A stretch of DNA of 64,000 bases, from positions 134,935,423 through 134,999,422 of the forward strand of contig OY998181.1 in the NCBI GenBank assembly GCA_963921935.1, given 5' to 3'. The notes under the pieces were generated by a model, which was given only the letters and a program-made list of their open reading frames with translations, made no database searches and was not told where the DNA came from. This document shows, piece after piece, positions 1 to 10,907 of the stretch. Every line of letters begins with the position of its first letter. Position 1 is the stretch's first letter. The translations under genes and the position numbers were made by a program. This DNA is from Galeruca laticollis (lineage: Eukaryota; Arthropoda; Insecta; Coleoptera; Chrysomelidae).

Positions 1-62
1 GTGGAACGGTATGTATTAAATGTAATTGTGATATACTAATTTATTTTCTCTTTGGTTTCAAG

Positions 63-645
63 AACACAATTATGCAAAAGCTAATGAGACAAATAACTCC
101 AAAATGAGCGAAATGTGTGTTGAAGCGAACACTGAAAGTCTGTCAGAAATAGCCCCAAGTAAGTAGTTTAATATTACTTGTATAATAACTTTAAATTGAC
201 AACATTTAAATCTAAATAAATAATTGCAGATTGTCATGCTGATATGCTTTTGTCACCATTGCAAATTTTTAAAAATCAGGGATTTCCAAACGGACAATTA
301 CTCCAAGAAAAAATAAATTGTATGCTGCCGTGGAACAATTACATAAAAAATGTAATTCAGAAAGAACTCTTAAAACATTATTTGAACGTTGGCTTTTAGA
401 TGCGGAGAATTTTCTAAAACAAAATCATCTTGAAACTAATATGGAACAGCTAAATCTCATGGCAGCTATGTTAATTCGTTGTCAATTTCGAGAACCCAAC
501 AAATGAAAAAATGAGACGCTTTACAGTGAATGAAAAGTTTATAGCATTTTCACTGTACAAGCAAAGTGCATAACCTTATGGATTTCTCTTTAAAATATTT
601 ATATTGCCAAGCAAATCTACCCCAACTCGGTTTTTGGCTAAAATT
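63..645 (+). pseudogene. P-element/THAP9-like transposase, N-terminal part
   Basis: Remnant of a P-element (THAP9-type) transposase, the enzyme that cuts and pastes P-like DNA transposons in the nucleus. A putative exon opens after an acceptor at 61-62 and ends at a GTAAGT donor near 155; the next starts after TTGCAG near 229. The reading then carries TPRKNKLYAAVEQLHKKC (303-356), the linker typical after a THAP domain, and, after a stop at 504 and a shift, MRRFTVNEKFIAFSLYKQSA, which matches the family segment before the LPSKST motif. The LPSKST block is visible at about 604-620. Defects: a frameshift in the T/A run at 265-275, a stop at 504, a stop in the SLYKQSA*PYGFL segment. No THAP zinc finger is visible, so the 5' end lies outside the window or is lost. 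Coding similarity stops exactly at the insertion point 645 and resumes at 2900. Confidence 0.6.
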
Positions 646-675
646 GAGGGGTTCTTAGCAAAAACGTCACAAGTC
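646..675 (+). repeat. Left terminal inverted repeat of DUF7869-like copy 1
   Basis: Begins GAGGGGTTCTTAGC and continues AAAAACGTCACAAGTC. Its partner at 2870-2899 on the minus strand differs at four positions only. Confidence 0.85.
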
Positions 676-968
676 CAAATTCGGTAAAATTCAAAATATA
701 GCGCCATCTTATAAGTGAAACCGCGTATCCATGCAACTGAATAATGGTTGAAGGCAAAAACGTCACACATACCAAGTTTTAGCAGCTTATAAAACCAAAG
801 CTTCTACAAAAACGACACTAGTCCATGAGTTGTCTGGCAAGAACGACAATAGTCCACCAAACGGATTACGTTTATGTACGCAAAATAACATATTTCCATA
901 ATATAACAGCTTATTGTAACCTTAAATTCTGACATAAGATATTAGGTGTCGTAGTGAATCGTCTTAAA

Positions 969-2667
969 ATGAAAATAAGTGAATACAATGGAAATGGAAT
1001 CCAAGAATGGCCTAAGCGTAAACGTTGCGGGGGAAAGAAATAAACTTTGATAAAGAAATCAAAAGTCAGAGGAGATGAACATGTAAACAATGCCGGCAAA
1101 CTAGTTGAGAGACGACAAACAGGACATGATTGCAGGTAATACTACTTATATTTGTTCCTTAAACATTAAGACAATGGTCGCTTTTCAGATGTACAAGGCT
1201 TAAATGTTTTTCTAAAATCACCAAGGAAAACATGCATAAAATTCTTTCACAATTTAATGCAATGTCAGACAAAAATGAACAAGATTCACATTTAGCTGGA
1301 CTCATTGCAATACAAACAATCACCAGGCGCAGACCTAGGAAACCTGAGGGTGAAAAATACAGAAATAACTTTTCTGAGTCTTCACGGTGTAACACAACGC
1401 AGAATTCGTCGCATACAACATAGTCTTTTACATTTGGGAAAATCTCCCAAGGATCTGAGAGGTTTGCATAATAATAGGCCTAATAAGTGCACAAATGAAG
1501 TCGCAGAACTTGTGAGGCCACATATACAATATTTCAAAGCTTGGTCATCTCATTACTCATTAAGAGACAATCCAGGTAGAAAGTATTTACCTGACAGTTT
1601 GACAGTAGCTAAAATGCATCAACTTTTTCTTGAATTGTGGCTCAAATAAATTTGCCTTACAGAATGTACTGGAGCATTTTCAATGAATATAATATAAAAT
1701 TCGGGTATCCGCGTTCTGACACCTGTTTCATTTGTGATCAATATGAGCAGAAAGCGGATGATCCTAACTCTGACAAAATTCAGCTTGCTATAGATAAAAA
1801 CCTTTTAGCCAGAACCAGAAGCTTTTAGACAAAAAAAGAGACTATTTAAAGAAAGGGCAAGAAGCGGTGAAATCTTATGCATATCTTATGACTTTATGCA
1901 AAATTTACCTTTGCCTCATTTGAAAACAAATGAAGTGTTCTACATTAGACAGCTTTGGTACAATGTCTTCGGAGTTCATAATCTTGGTTAGCGACAGTTG
2001 TTGTGGTCAAAATAAAAACTATGTGATGGTTCACTTTTTGTATATTTTAGTGCACTGTCTAAAAATGTTTGATTCAATCACTCATTTATTTCCTGTTCGA
2101 GGACACAGTTACTTACCAAACGACCAAGATTTCTCATTAATAGAAAAACAAAAAAGAAAACTAGAAGCTGCCAAGGTACCTGAAGATTGGGACTCAATCA
2201 TCCTAGGAGCGCGAAAGGTACCATCTCCCTTCAATTTACATAAAGTGAAGAACCACGAATTTTTTGACATCAAAAAAGCGACCGATAAGCTATTTCTCAA
2301 AATGCCAAAGCCTCCATTGAAGATGAAAAGTGTCAGAATGTTAAATATAAAGCAGCGAACTCGATATGTTTCTACACGTGAAAGCTATAATGGTCTTTGG
2401 GCACAAAGTATTGTTGTTGGCCCTAAACAAAATTTGCCACGAGAAATGGAAATGCCATTTTTGCATAGTGGACCATTACCCATTGCCCCAGCAAAAATGC
2501 AAAATATCATGTCACTTACTAAATTCCTAAAGGATGTGCGTAATATTGCATTCTATGAAAATTTGGCCAAAAAAGCACTGAAGATGACGACACGGAAACC
2601 GCAGATGCTTCAGAAGATGACAACAGCAGTGGTTGCGTGCTTTCAATCTAATATATTGTTTTTGTAA
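969..2667 (+). pseudogene. DUF7869-like transposase, decayed (copy 1)
   Basis: Transposase-like gene of the element at 646-2899. A likely start at 969 leads (through a stop) into NNAGKLVERRQTGHDC, a GT..AG intron at 1136-1188, then a cysteine cluster CRCTRLKCF (1184-1210), DKNEQDSHLAGLI, and the segment with SDTCFICDQYEQK (about 1716-1755). The three putative catalytic aspartates are D1 in ISYDFMQNLPLP (about 1883), D2 in SDSCCGQNKN (about 1993-2020) and D3 in GHSYLPNDQDFS (about 2100-2135). It is broken by frameshifts near 1370 and 1640, a stop at 1826-1828 and a deletion just before D2. The C-terminal part 1930-2667 is the longest open piece. Order of motifs is the same as in the intact relative at 55423-57981. 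Confidence 0.7.
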
Positions 2668-2869
2668 CGTTAAATAAAAAAAATTTTATAAATATTTTCT
2701 GTCAAAAACAACATTTTGTATTTTTTGACTTATCATTTTTTTGATGATTTCAGCATTAGAAGTCACTAGTAAAACAAATTTACACATGTCTGGAAAATTT
2801 GATGAAGGTGCCTATTTCCAGTAAGAAGCCCGAAAGAAATTTGTAATTTCTGTAAAACAAAATTTTTTG

Positions 2870-2899
2870 ACTTGTGACGTTTTTGCAAAAAAACACTCA
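2870..2899 (-). repeat. Right terminal inverted repeat of DUF7869-like copy 1
   Basis: Reverse complement reads GAGTG, seven T, then GCAAAAACGTCACAAGTC. It abuts the AATT target duplication at 2900-2903. Confidence 0.85.
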
Positions 2900-4520
2900 A
2901 TTGTGGAAGGACCAAGAATAAATAAATTAATTTTTGACTCCCTTCAAAAAACAATGGAATCAATGGGCTCGTCTGAAAAGTATGTAGCTGTGTTATTTCA
3001 TGAAATGGCAATTTTACCAGGTCTTCATTTTAATGAACATCATGGATATATAGAAGGCTTTCAGGATATGGCAGAACCTATAAGGCACATTTATATTGCA
3101 GATCATATGTTAATATTCATGGTTAGGGGAATAAAAAAGCAATGGAAATATCCAATATCCCATCATTTTTCCAGCAGAGGAGGTGCTAAAACTTTCGAAA
3201 TAAAAGATTTGCTAACCAAAGTTATTAGGGAACTGATAAAAATAAATTTGAAACCCATAACAGTTATTTGTGACCAAAATAATATAGGTGTCATTAGTAG
3301 TTTAATTAAGGATATCAAAAATAACTATTTACAAAATAATAACATAAATAATTACAAATATTGGTCTTTTGAGGTTGACAATTTTATAAAATTCCCAATA
3401 TTAGACCCTCCCTATCTATTAAAAGGAATGAGAAATAACTTCATTAAAAAGGCTTTGATTTATGTGAAGAACGGTGTAAAGAAAGCAGCAAAATGGGAAC
3501 ATATTCAAAGGTTATATGAAAATGATAACAGGCCAATAGATGGTTTAAAAGTTCTGCCTCATATAACTGATGAGCATATATATGAGAATAAAATTAAAAA
3601 AATAAAAGTAAGAAATGTAGATCAAAAATTTTCAGTCATGCTGCAACACTTCAGTTGGCTAGTCAAATAGGTCAGTTTTTATACTACATATTTCTTATAG
3701 ATTTTATGTTCTAGTAATATCATAATACTTAAAGTACATGTCTTCTGTAGATACTGAGAAAATAATTGGGAATGGTGTTAGCAGAGTTACTATTTTTCTT
3801 AGATCGTTTATTTCACTCATTAAATGGATCAAGTAAATGTGCAAATCGAGGAAAAATATTAAAATGCTGCCTTGATGATAATTTCAAACATATTAATTTT
3901 TGGAATAATGAAGCCTTACCACTTCTTGAAACAATGACGTTTCAAAATAAAACAAAGAGGGATCAAGCAAGACCTCCAAGTATAGGAAATTGGTCATTCG
4001 TTATTAGGAATGTTTTCAAGCATTTGGAACATTTTAAAAGGGGAATGTTTTAATTACCTTTTAACGAGGCGTCTGAATCAGGATCCCTTAGAAAAATATG
4101 TTCAGCATCACAGTTTACAGGAGTCTTCAAAACATTCTTTTTCAATACAGCACTTTCATTTTATAAAAAATCTCTCAATTGTGAAAATGACTATTGTAAA
4201 AATATATTTGTATCATTAAAAAATCTTTTGATAACAACTTAACCAATGTTTGTGTTGAAAATATTGAATGTTTGACTATTCTAAAATCCTCAGAATGTAT
4301 GAAAATTTAACTTTCTGGAAAATTACACCAATTATCAACAAACTATGTAGCTGGATTCATTTTGGAAGAAATTCAAAAATGTATGTGTTGTTCCATTTGA
4401 AATAGCTTTATTTCTTCCAGAGAATATGACAGTGGATGGCTAGAAGATTACTTTATCCTACTCCATCTTTTGTGCTTTTGTGTGAACCAAGTCATCGGCA
4501 TTTCTTAAAAATTCAATAGC
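2900..4520 (+). pseudogene. P-element/THAP9-like transposase, catalytic and C-terminal part
   Basis: Continuation of the P-element transposase interrupted at 645. INKLIFDSLQKTMESMGSSE is followed by VAVLFHEMAILPGLHFNEHH, the family's LLFDEMS block (here HEM replaces DEM, so the first catalytic Asp looks lost). DPPYLLKGMRNNFIKKAL at about 3400-3450 matches the D..HLLK.. segment. A probable intron lies about 3671-3751 (acceptor TTCTGTAG near 3750). After it come FLDRLFHSLNGSS, FWNNEALPLLETM and, after a frameshift near 4040, LLTRRLNQDPLE (about 4057-4092), a diagnostic P-element motif. ASQFTGVFKTFFFNTAL and ENDYCKNIFVSLKNL follow, then TYVAGF-like sequence near 4345. Several stops make it non-functional. 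Confidence 0.7.
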
Positions 4521-4604
4521 TGGCAATAAACAGAGACAAACATTTGTAAAAATTGGTATTACGTCAAGTAAAGCAACAGATAAAAAAATATTTATAATCC
4601 CGAT

Positions 4605-4931
4605 TTGATAGGTTTGAAAGAATACGAAGTTATTGGAGCTTCACCGGATGGTGTTACTGAAGATGCAGTTGTTGAAGTAAAATGCCCTATGCGCGGAAAT
4701 CGCAACGTTAATGAAAAAAATGAGATATCGAAAAAGTATTTGGCCCAAATTAATCTGCAGATGCTTGTCCGAAACATAACAAGAGGATTTTTTTGTCTTG
4801 CACATTGCACATGATTATGAGGAAATAAATCAGATTACTATAATAAAAGTTAATTATGACGAAGAATTTACGCAAAATATCATTGAAAGTGCGCTTCTGT
4901 TTTGGAAAACTAACGTGTTTCCAGCTTTGTA
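4605..4931 (+). pseudogene. YqaJ-type exonuclease domain fragment
   Basis: Reading from 4605: GLKEYEVIGASPDGVTEDAV, VEVKCPMRGN, then KKYLAQINLQMLVRNITRGF. This order (ASPDG, hydrophobic EVKCP, Y..Q...QM) is the core of YqaJ/lambda-exonuclease-like nucleases: D of SPDG and E-x-K of VEVKC are the metal-binding residues. After a frame change near 4800 the reading continues AHDYEEINQITIIKVNYDEE and ends FWKTNVFPAL with a stop at about 4931. The 5' half of the domain is not recognisable. Such nuclease domains occur scattered in insect genomes, often linked to repeats or viruses. Whether this one belonged to the adjacent P element or is a separate insertion cannot be told from one copy. Confidence 0.55.
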
Positions 4932-5389
4932 ACTTAGTTGTAAAATATAATATGTTAGTATAGAATAATTGCATGCTTTTATTTACTTTTTCATAATCCA
5001 ATGATTGTACTACATACAATAGTATTGTTTTTTATGGCTAAGCGGGTAATTATAAATTTAAGTTATTATTCAAACAAGGTTATTTGTAACACATTAATTT
5101 TACCACTTTCTTTATTTAGTTAATTTTTTTCATTTTAAAAATTAAAAATATAATTTATTATTGGAAATCATTTATAATTTGATTTAATAAGTTCAAAGTC
5201 AAGACATATTCAACATGTTTTTATAAATTATTGTAATAAGTACAAATTAATGTTTTACAGTTTCATACAATCTTTTACAAAGCCTTAATGAAATAAAGCA
5301 CAGTTCAATTAAAAGAATAATTCAATTTAAAAAAATTAATAATAACTCGAATAAATAAATAGTTTTGTAATAATTTTTTAATACCGTTT
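4932..5389. other. AT-rich spacer without recognisable gene
   Basis: Very AT-rich, no ORF with recognisable motifs on either strand. It separates the YqaJ fragment from the minus-strand ISL2EU remnant and may be its 3' flank. Confidence 0.5.
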
Positions 5390-6130
5390 AATCATTGGGT
5401 TTTGTAAATTAATTATTGCACGTGCTATAATAGCATTATCAATTTTTTGAACCTAATCTTAATTTACGGTAACATGTGGGCTTAAAATTTTAAAGTCCCT
5501 AATGCGTTTTATGATTCGTTCAATATGAATTCGTACATAAGCAATTCTCTATAAGCAGGACATCATCCTGTGACTTTTTTTTTACTGACAACACTAAGTG
5601 GTTTAATTAATGTACATTTTTTTTATGTAAGAAAATTTCAATATATTGAAATCCTCTATCAGCCATTACCTAAGTTTTTTCAGAAAGTTCATTTAAAACC
5701 CACAATGTCACTAATACGCCCATCATAGCCTTTTGATACAAAATTGATAAGCCCATCTGGAGTTGAGGAAATCATATATTTTATGGTGTTGCATTTTTTA
5801 TATCAGACTATGTTAAAGCTTACTGTTTTACTGAACTTGGTTTTTGTATTTGAATTTCGAGACAATCTATGAATTATTGCACATTTAAAAAAGTTATTCT
5901 GAATTGTATTGTATTGGAGAAATTTTATGTACAGAAAATTTGCTTGGCCAAATATTTATTTTTTCATTAAATGAGCTAAAACAATTGAGGTGCTTAAAAA
6001 TATTTGACTAGCATATGTTTTTGACACTCCAAATAAATCACAAATTTTCTCAAATGGTTCATTTGTCTTAATTCTATGTAATATTAAATATATTAAAAAT
6101 TAGTGAACAAGCCTATTATTCAATTGCCTC
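5390..6130 (-). pseudogene. ISL2EU/DDE_Tnp_4-like transposase remnant
   Basis: On the minus strand a decayed DDE_Tnp_4-type transposase can be read. The clearest stretch (about 5830 down to 5690) is KKCNTIKYMISSTPDGLIN then FVSKGYDGRISDIVGF, i.e. the S.TP.G.I.FVS..Y.GR.SD block that carries the second catalytic Asp. Further down are MADRGFQYIEIFLHKK-like residues (about 5665-5600), then RIAYVRIHIERIIKRIRDFK (about 5560-5495; the catalytic Glu is in the HIER motif), then DNAIIARAIINLQN near 5410. ISL2EU-type elements are cut-and-paste transposons related to IS5/PIF. Multiple stops and shifts, no inverted repeats found. Confidence in the family is good, in the exact ends low. Confidence 0.55.
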
Positions 6131-6750
6131 TTCATTTTAGATAAGACATTTGTATCTAGAATTCTGTTGGTGTGTATGAATTCCATGATAATACTGATAA
6201 TATTTCATGTTAGTTTTCTTGAGTGGAAATTTTTTTAGAATGAATAATTATTTTCCCAATATCTCAGGTACCCGTATCCTGGTGTTTAGAGTAGAGTACG
6301 GGTTTTCACTACCTATTCTTGACTATTATTATATTCAATATCAATTCAATTGTACCAGTACTAATCGAAATAAACACAAAACTGTATTTTAGTATTGCTA
6401 ATTATTGTGAATCAATAAATACTGCATGACTAATTAATTACAAGAACAAGACCATAGACTTTTTGTAGATGACAGTAATTCTCAAATTGTATTTTTTTCA
6501 TTATTTTCATTTCAAATACTAATAATTTAAATGCTTGTTCATTCTGAATTAAGTTTTCAAGGAGTAAACACATATAGTCTCGTTTTCTGTATTTTTTTTG
6601 AGTAAATACCATTAATACGCGTTAGTTTTATGTGTATTGTTTTTTCAAGTGGTAAGTCACTTTATATCTACTATATAGTAACGGCTAAATAATAGGCCAG
6701 TCCATCTGGCCAATTTCACTCAATATTTTGGTATCCAAAATATTAAAACC
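6131..6750. other. AT-rich non-coding stretch
   Basis: No convincing gene. It holds the 5' flank of the minus-strand ISL2EU remnant and, towards 6700, the unrecognised start of the next LINE. Short ORFs at 6207-6392 and 6430-6612 have no motif and look like chance reading in AT-rich DNA. Confidence 0.4.
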
Positions 6751-6779
6751 AAAAAATGTCAACCACAACCAGCTGGACC

Positions 6780-8054
6780 TAACTTCGCAGCAGTCACTAA
6801 AAATTCAGTAAAGAAACCGCAAGCACCTACATCATTCCCAAGCAGAAATCAAGCTATTGCCATGAACGGTCCTTTTTTACTACATTAAGGCAATCGGCGA
6901 AATTGTAACACCGAAAGGGATTACCTTTGAATCACGCATTTCCAATCACCGTATATGTATATATCTATCTTCTGTATCCGTTATAGATAATCTTATAAAA
7001 ACACATCCTTTTGTTACCATCAAACAACAAATCATACCAATTCGTAGTTCACCAGCAAAAAGATTGCTACTGTCCCTCTATCCCTAACTCTCTTATCGAA
7101 CAGGCACTTAAAAATGAACTTTGGCTACAGCTCGCCTCTCCAATTTCCTTCATTTGATGTGGCTCCCCAGAAGATGAATATGCACACATTTTCAGTTTCC
7201 GACAATCCTTTCATGTTATACCTGAAAATCAACCTTTTGAAAAACAAACTTCAGTTGTAATCCTGCATGAAAACATGAACTACAGAATCTTCATTACTTC
7301 AGACAAACTTGAATGCTTCCTCGGTAAGCAGTCTGGACACGCCGCAGATTCGTGCCCAAATCTGCAAGATATATCCTGCAACCCTACACCTCCTACCTTC
7401 AGACACAAAAGCCAAGACATATCTTCTGGCATATCACCTCCTCAACATTCCTCATCTGAAGAACATCCTGCCAATAATACTTCTTCCATTTCAAAAAAAA
7501 CTACAGGACAACCCCAAATTTCAGATGGTTTAACACACAACTTTGGCATTAAGAGGACACACTCCACTGACACCAGCCTCGAATCACCTCCTATACAGAT
7601 TACTACTATTCCTCCAATTCTCGACCTTGAAAATACTCCATCCCCCTCAACCGCTGCCTTTGTAACACCAATTTCAGCCCCTAAGAAAAAATCCAAAACT
7701 GAAAACAAAGACGTTTGTAAGATGAGTCCCTCTAATCAAGCCAAAATTTAAAAATTAATTGGTACCAATCCTAAAAAGTTCTCACTATCGTCCATACAGT
7801 TAATAGCTTTCCTGGAAAATTCTTTTGGCGGTAGTGATCCTTTAAAAGAAGAACCTCTAATATTAAATCACTCATTGAAGACCTTCTAGAAATATACCAA
7901 ATTTTATCTGATAGATAGATCTCTTAAAAATCGAATTACTAGATTGCAGAAAAAATTGAAACTGGCAATAAACCCCAATGATGCTGTCGAACTTGCAAGC
8001 ATATCTTCCATCAATTCAAACGACTTCAATCAAAAAGATTCCTATCTATTTTAA
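6780..8054 (+). pseudogene. LINE ORF1 (gag-like) of I-type copy A
   Basis: Reads AGPNFAAVTKNSVKKPQ near 6775, then KAIGEIVTPKGITFESRISN (from about 6888), the N-terminal domain of an I-type ORF1 protein that binds element RNA. Around 7070-7150: SIPNSLIEQALKNELWLQLA. The zinc knuckle is at 7308-7350, KLECFLGKQSGHAADSC, where the second Cys of CCHC has become Gly. A proline/serine-rich tail with the basic stretch SAPKKKSKTENK follows (7675-7710) to a stop at 7749-7751; a further open segment EELASISSINSN-like runs to about 8054. Two or more frameshifts and stops. Confidence 0.6.
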
Positions 8055-8108
8055 TATATCTTTATCCAACATATTTTCAACACTTTTTTCATCTTCTCAA
8101 TTTTAAAA

Positions 8109-10741
8109 TTCAGTATTTTACAATGGAACTGCGACGGATATTATCACCGCCTAGAACAAATTCAGCAGCAAACCTCAATTTACCGCCCAGATTTCCTTCT
8201 ACAGGAGACCAATTTTAAAACAACTAATATCCCACGAAGTAAATCTTTTGAAGGTTATAATTCTATTAGAAATAACTGCAAAAGAGCCAGGAGGGGTTCA
8301 TCAATATTCGCCTCAAAGAAAATGTATTCAGAACTACTTTGACAAACCTGGAGGCAGTCGCCATAACGACATACTGCCCCAATAAACTAACCATATGCTC
8401 CATATATTCCTACAGATCATCCTCTAAAAGAAGAGCTTCTTGAACTAATATATCAACTCCCCCTGCCGTTTATCCTCATATATAGCCTTACTAAGCTTCT
8501 GAATGTATACAATTACATATGGACGTCACAAAAGTTCCCTTCTCAATGGCGCAAGTCTATAGTTATTCCAGTACTTAAACCGAATCAGTCACCTATCTTG
8601 CGGCAATCTTACAGACCAATTTCACTTCATGCATTATGTGCAAACTAATGGAAAATATCATCAATAGGCGTCTTTTATGGTTTTTTTGAAGTACATAGTA
8701 TCATCCCAAAGGAACAATCTGGCTTCCAACGTCAGCGCTCAACCAGAGATAATCTTATACTACTACAAGCCCACATTTCCAGCGCAATTAACAACAGGCA
8801 AGATGTAATAGCCACTATCTTCGACATTGACGGAGCATTTGATAACATCTCTAGAAAGGCAATTCTCGAAAAACTCACACAATACAATCTCACTGGTAAC
8901 ATATATGCATTCATACAAAAGTTTTTTAACATCTAGGACATTTAGGGTTTCTGTTAATAACTCCATTTCCTCATCATATACCCATCAAGATGGAGTTCCC
9001 CAAGGCTCAGTTTTAAGTACATCCTTGTTCATCTGCACCATTAACAAGTTATGCGAGAATCTTCCTTCCCCGGTCAAATGCTCTCTATACCCGGATGACC
9101 TAATAATGTACTGTCATGGCAAAACCAATGCCGCTACTTGCAAAATACTTCAGCAAGCAGTAAATGCCCTACAAACCAAAATTGCCACTCTAGGACTTAC
9201 CCTCCCACATGCTAAATCGAAAGTTATTAAATTGAGTAGGAGAGCGCAAACTTATATCCCTAGTATCACAGTCAACAACTTTCAAATACCTCTCGTAGAT
9301 AATTGTAAAATCCTATGAATGTTATTTGACTCTAAATTATCCTAGAGACAACATATACAGGAAATTAAAGGAATATGTACTAAGTGACTAAATATTATTA
9401 AAACGCTCTCACATTATCATTGGGGCGCGGATGAATCTACCTTGCTAACAGTATATAGAACCCTCATTCGGTCTAAAATTGATTATGGAAGTTTCATTTG
9501 CATGTCTGCAACAAAAACTATTTTACATTCCCTCAACACAGTACATAATACCGCCATTCGCTTATATCTGGGAGCGTTTCGGCCAAGCCAAGCTGAAAGT
9601 CTCTATCGCGAAGCTAATGAACCTCCCCACTGGCTCAGACAACAACACCTCCTTCTCAACTATATTGCCTCGATTTCCTCCAGTCCAGTATATCCTATAT
9701 TAACATCATACCAACTTTATGACAACCCTTCATATACCTCTATTATATGTTCTATTCGTCAACTTATACAACCACTAATTCAAGACTTAAATCTATCACA
9801 TACTCGAACCCGCCCACTCTCCAACACTCCTCCATGGACCAAATTTCTCCCACAATACGATATCTCCCTCTGCAAATTTAACAAAGAAGAAACCAATAGA
9901 GATGTTATTTGATCAACTTTCCTCGAGTTGCTGAATAATAAAGAATATAACATGGTCATATATACAGACGCATCCAAGACAGAAGTAGGAGTTGGGTGTT
10001 CCATAACCACAGTACAAGGATCGATCGCATCCTATAAAATATCCTCTATTTGTAGCGTCCACACGGGTCAGCTATACGCTAACTTACAAGCCTTCAAACA
10101 TGTCCAACGACTCGCAAATACACACATAGCCATATTCACAAACTCATAATCCTCCATTCATTCCATTAAGAATACATTTACTAACCACCCCCTTGTCATA
10201 TACACGACATATATCAACAACTGAAAAGACAAAATACAACAATAACATGGATCCCTTCCCATGTTGGGCTTATTGGAAACGAAAAAGCCGATTGCCTTGC
10301 CAAAGAAGCTGCCTCAACTGCTACTGCCACGGTGAATATTCAGCTTTGTAATGACTTAAAAGCTAGCTTGAAAAAATCAATCGTTCCAACTGGCAAATTC
10401 ACTGGAGTCAAATTATGTGTTCACTGCGTGAAGTTCAATCAATAGTGAATCAATTTACCTGTCCCGATCTTTGTAGGAAAAATATGGCTGTCATACGAAA
10501 ATTACATATAGGTCATACTAGACTTACGCATGATTACCTAATGACATCATCACCTCAGCCGAACTGTCAGTATTGCCACGTAAAGCTCTGCATCAAGCTT
10601 ATCCTTGTTGAATGTCCATACTTCGCCACAAGACGCCCATAACTAGGAATACATACAAACTACAAGGAGATTCTAAATAGCGACAAGCAAGTTCACAAAG
10701 TGATCAAGTTCCTAGAAGAAGAACAACTTATTAACAGAATT
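8109..10741 (+). pseudogene. LINE ORF2 (EN-RT-RNase H) of I-type copy A
   Basis: Begins with the apurinic endonuclease start FSILQWNCDGYYHRLEQIQQ (8109 on). The endonuclease is cut short: after about 8430 the reading jumps to the RT, so most of the nuclease is deleted. RT blocks visible: SYRPISLHALCAN near 8610, EQSGFQRQRSTRDNLILLQA, FDIDGAFDNISRKAILEKL, QDGVPQGSVLS (8985-9020) and the catalytic box, which reads YPDD (about 9088) instead of YADD. RNase H follows (YTDASKTEVGVG, HTGQLYANLQAFK), then a Cys motif CQYCHVK...VECPYFATRRP at about 10563-10640. Several stops (for example at 10150) and frameshifts inactivate it. Confidence 0.75.
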
Positions 10742-10745
10742 TAAT

Positions 10746-10895
10746 AAAAAAAATTCTATTTAAATAACTTATATCATGTCATGTATCATGTAATCCCATA
10801 TTCATGTTAGTTTGAGCTTTTAGTTTTGATTTACAGTTATCATTTAATGTAAGTGTCAAAGTAGACACAGGTATATTATCGTTCTGCAATATTTC
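10746..10895 (+). other. 5' flank/5' UTR of CR1-like LINE, left of inserted LINE
   Basis: After the tail of copy A, about 150 bp with no gene. It lies left of the 12-bp duplication that flanks the inserted I-type copy B, so it is the upstream half of the sequence resuming at 13563, probably the 5' UTR of the CR1-like LINE. Confidence 0.5.
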
Positions 10896-10907
10896 AAGTA
10901 GTTTTGT
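10896..10907. repeat. Target site duplication, left copy
   Basis: AAGTAGTTTTGT, repeated exactly at 13551-13562 directly after the poly(A) tail. Confidence 0.9.

Larger units (their letters stand above)
646..2899 (+). mobile_element. DUF7869-like DNA transposon (copy 1), inserted in P element
   Basis: A 2,254-bp element bounded by 30-bp inverted repeats (646-675 and 2870-2899; 26 of 30 positions match; inner part AGCAAAAACGTCACAAGTC on the left). It is flanked by the 4-bp duplication AATT (642-645 and 2900-2903). Removing the element plus one AATT joins the host P-element reading as FLAKI then VEGPRINKLIF without a frame change, which is strong support for the boundaries. The left end has further copies of the terminal motif at 753-768, 806-824 and 836-855. 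Inside is a decayed transposase related to the one at 55423-57981. The 4-bp TSD and transposase type suggest the Sola superfamily, but that name is from memory and unverified. Confidence 0.8.
6750..10745 (+). mobile_element. I/LOA-like non-LTR retrotransposon with RNase H (copy A)
   Basis: A decayed but fairly long LINE: ORF1 with one CCHC-like knuckle, ORF2 with endonuclease start, reverse transcriptase, RNase H and a C-terminal Cys/His motif. Presence of RNase H (YTDASKTEVGVG at about 9961) plus a CCHC gag-like ORF1 points to the I/LOA group rather than Jockey or CR1. It ends with an A-rich tail (AATTTAATAAAAAAAATTC, 10738-10756). Same overall type as copy B at 10908-13550, but the proteins and 3' tails differ, so they are related families rather than recent copies. 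No target duplication recognised. Confidence 0.75.
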
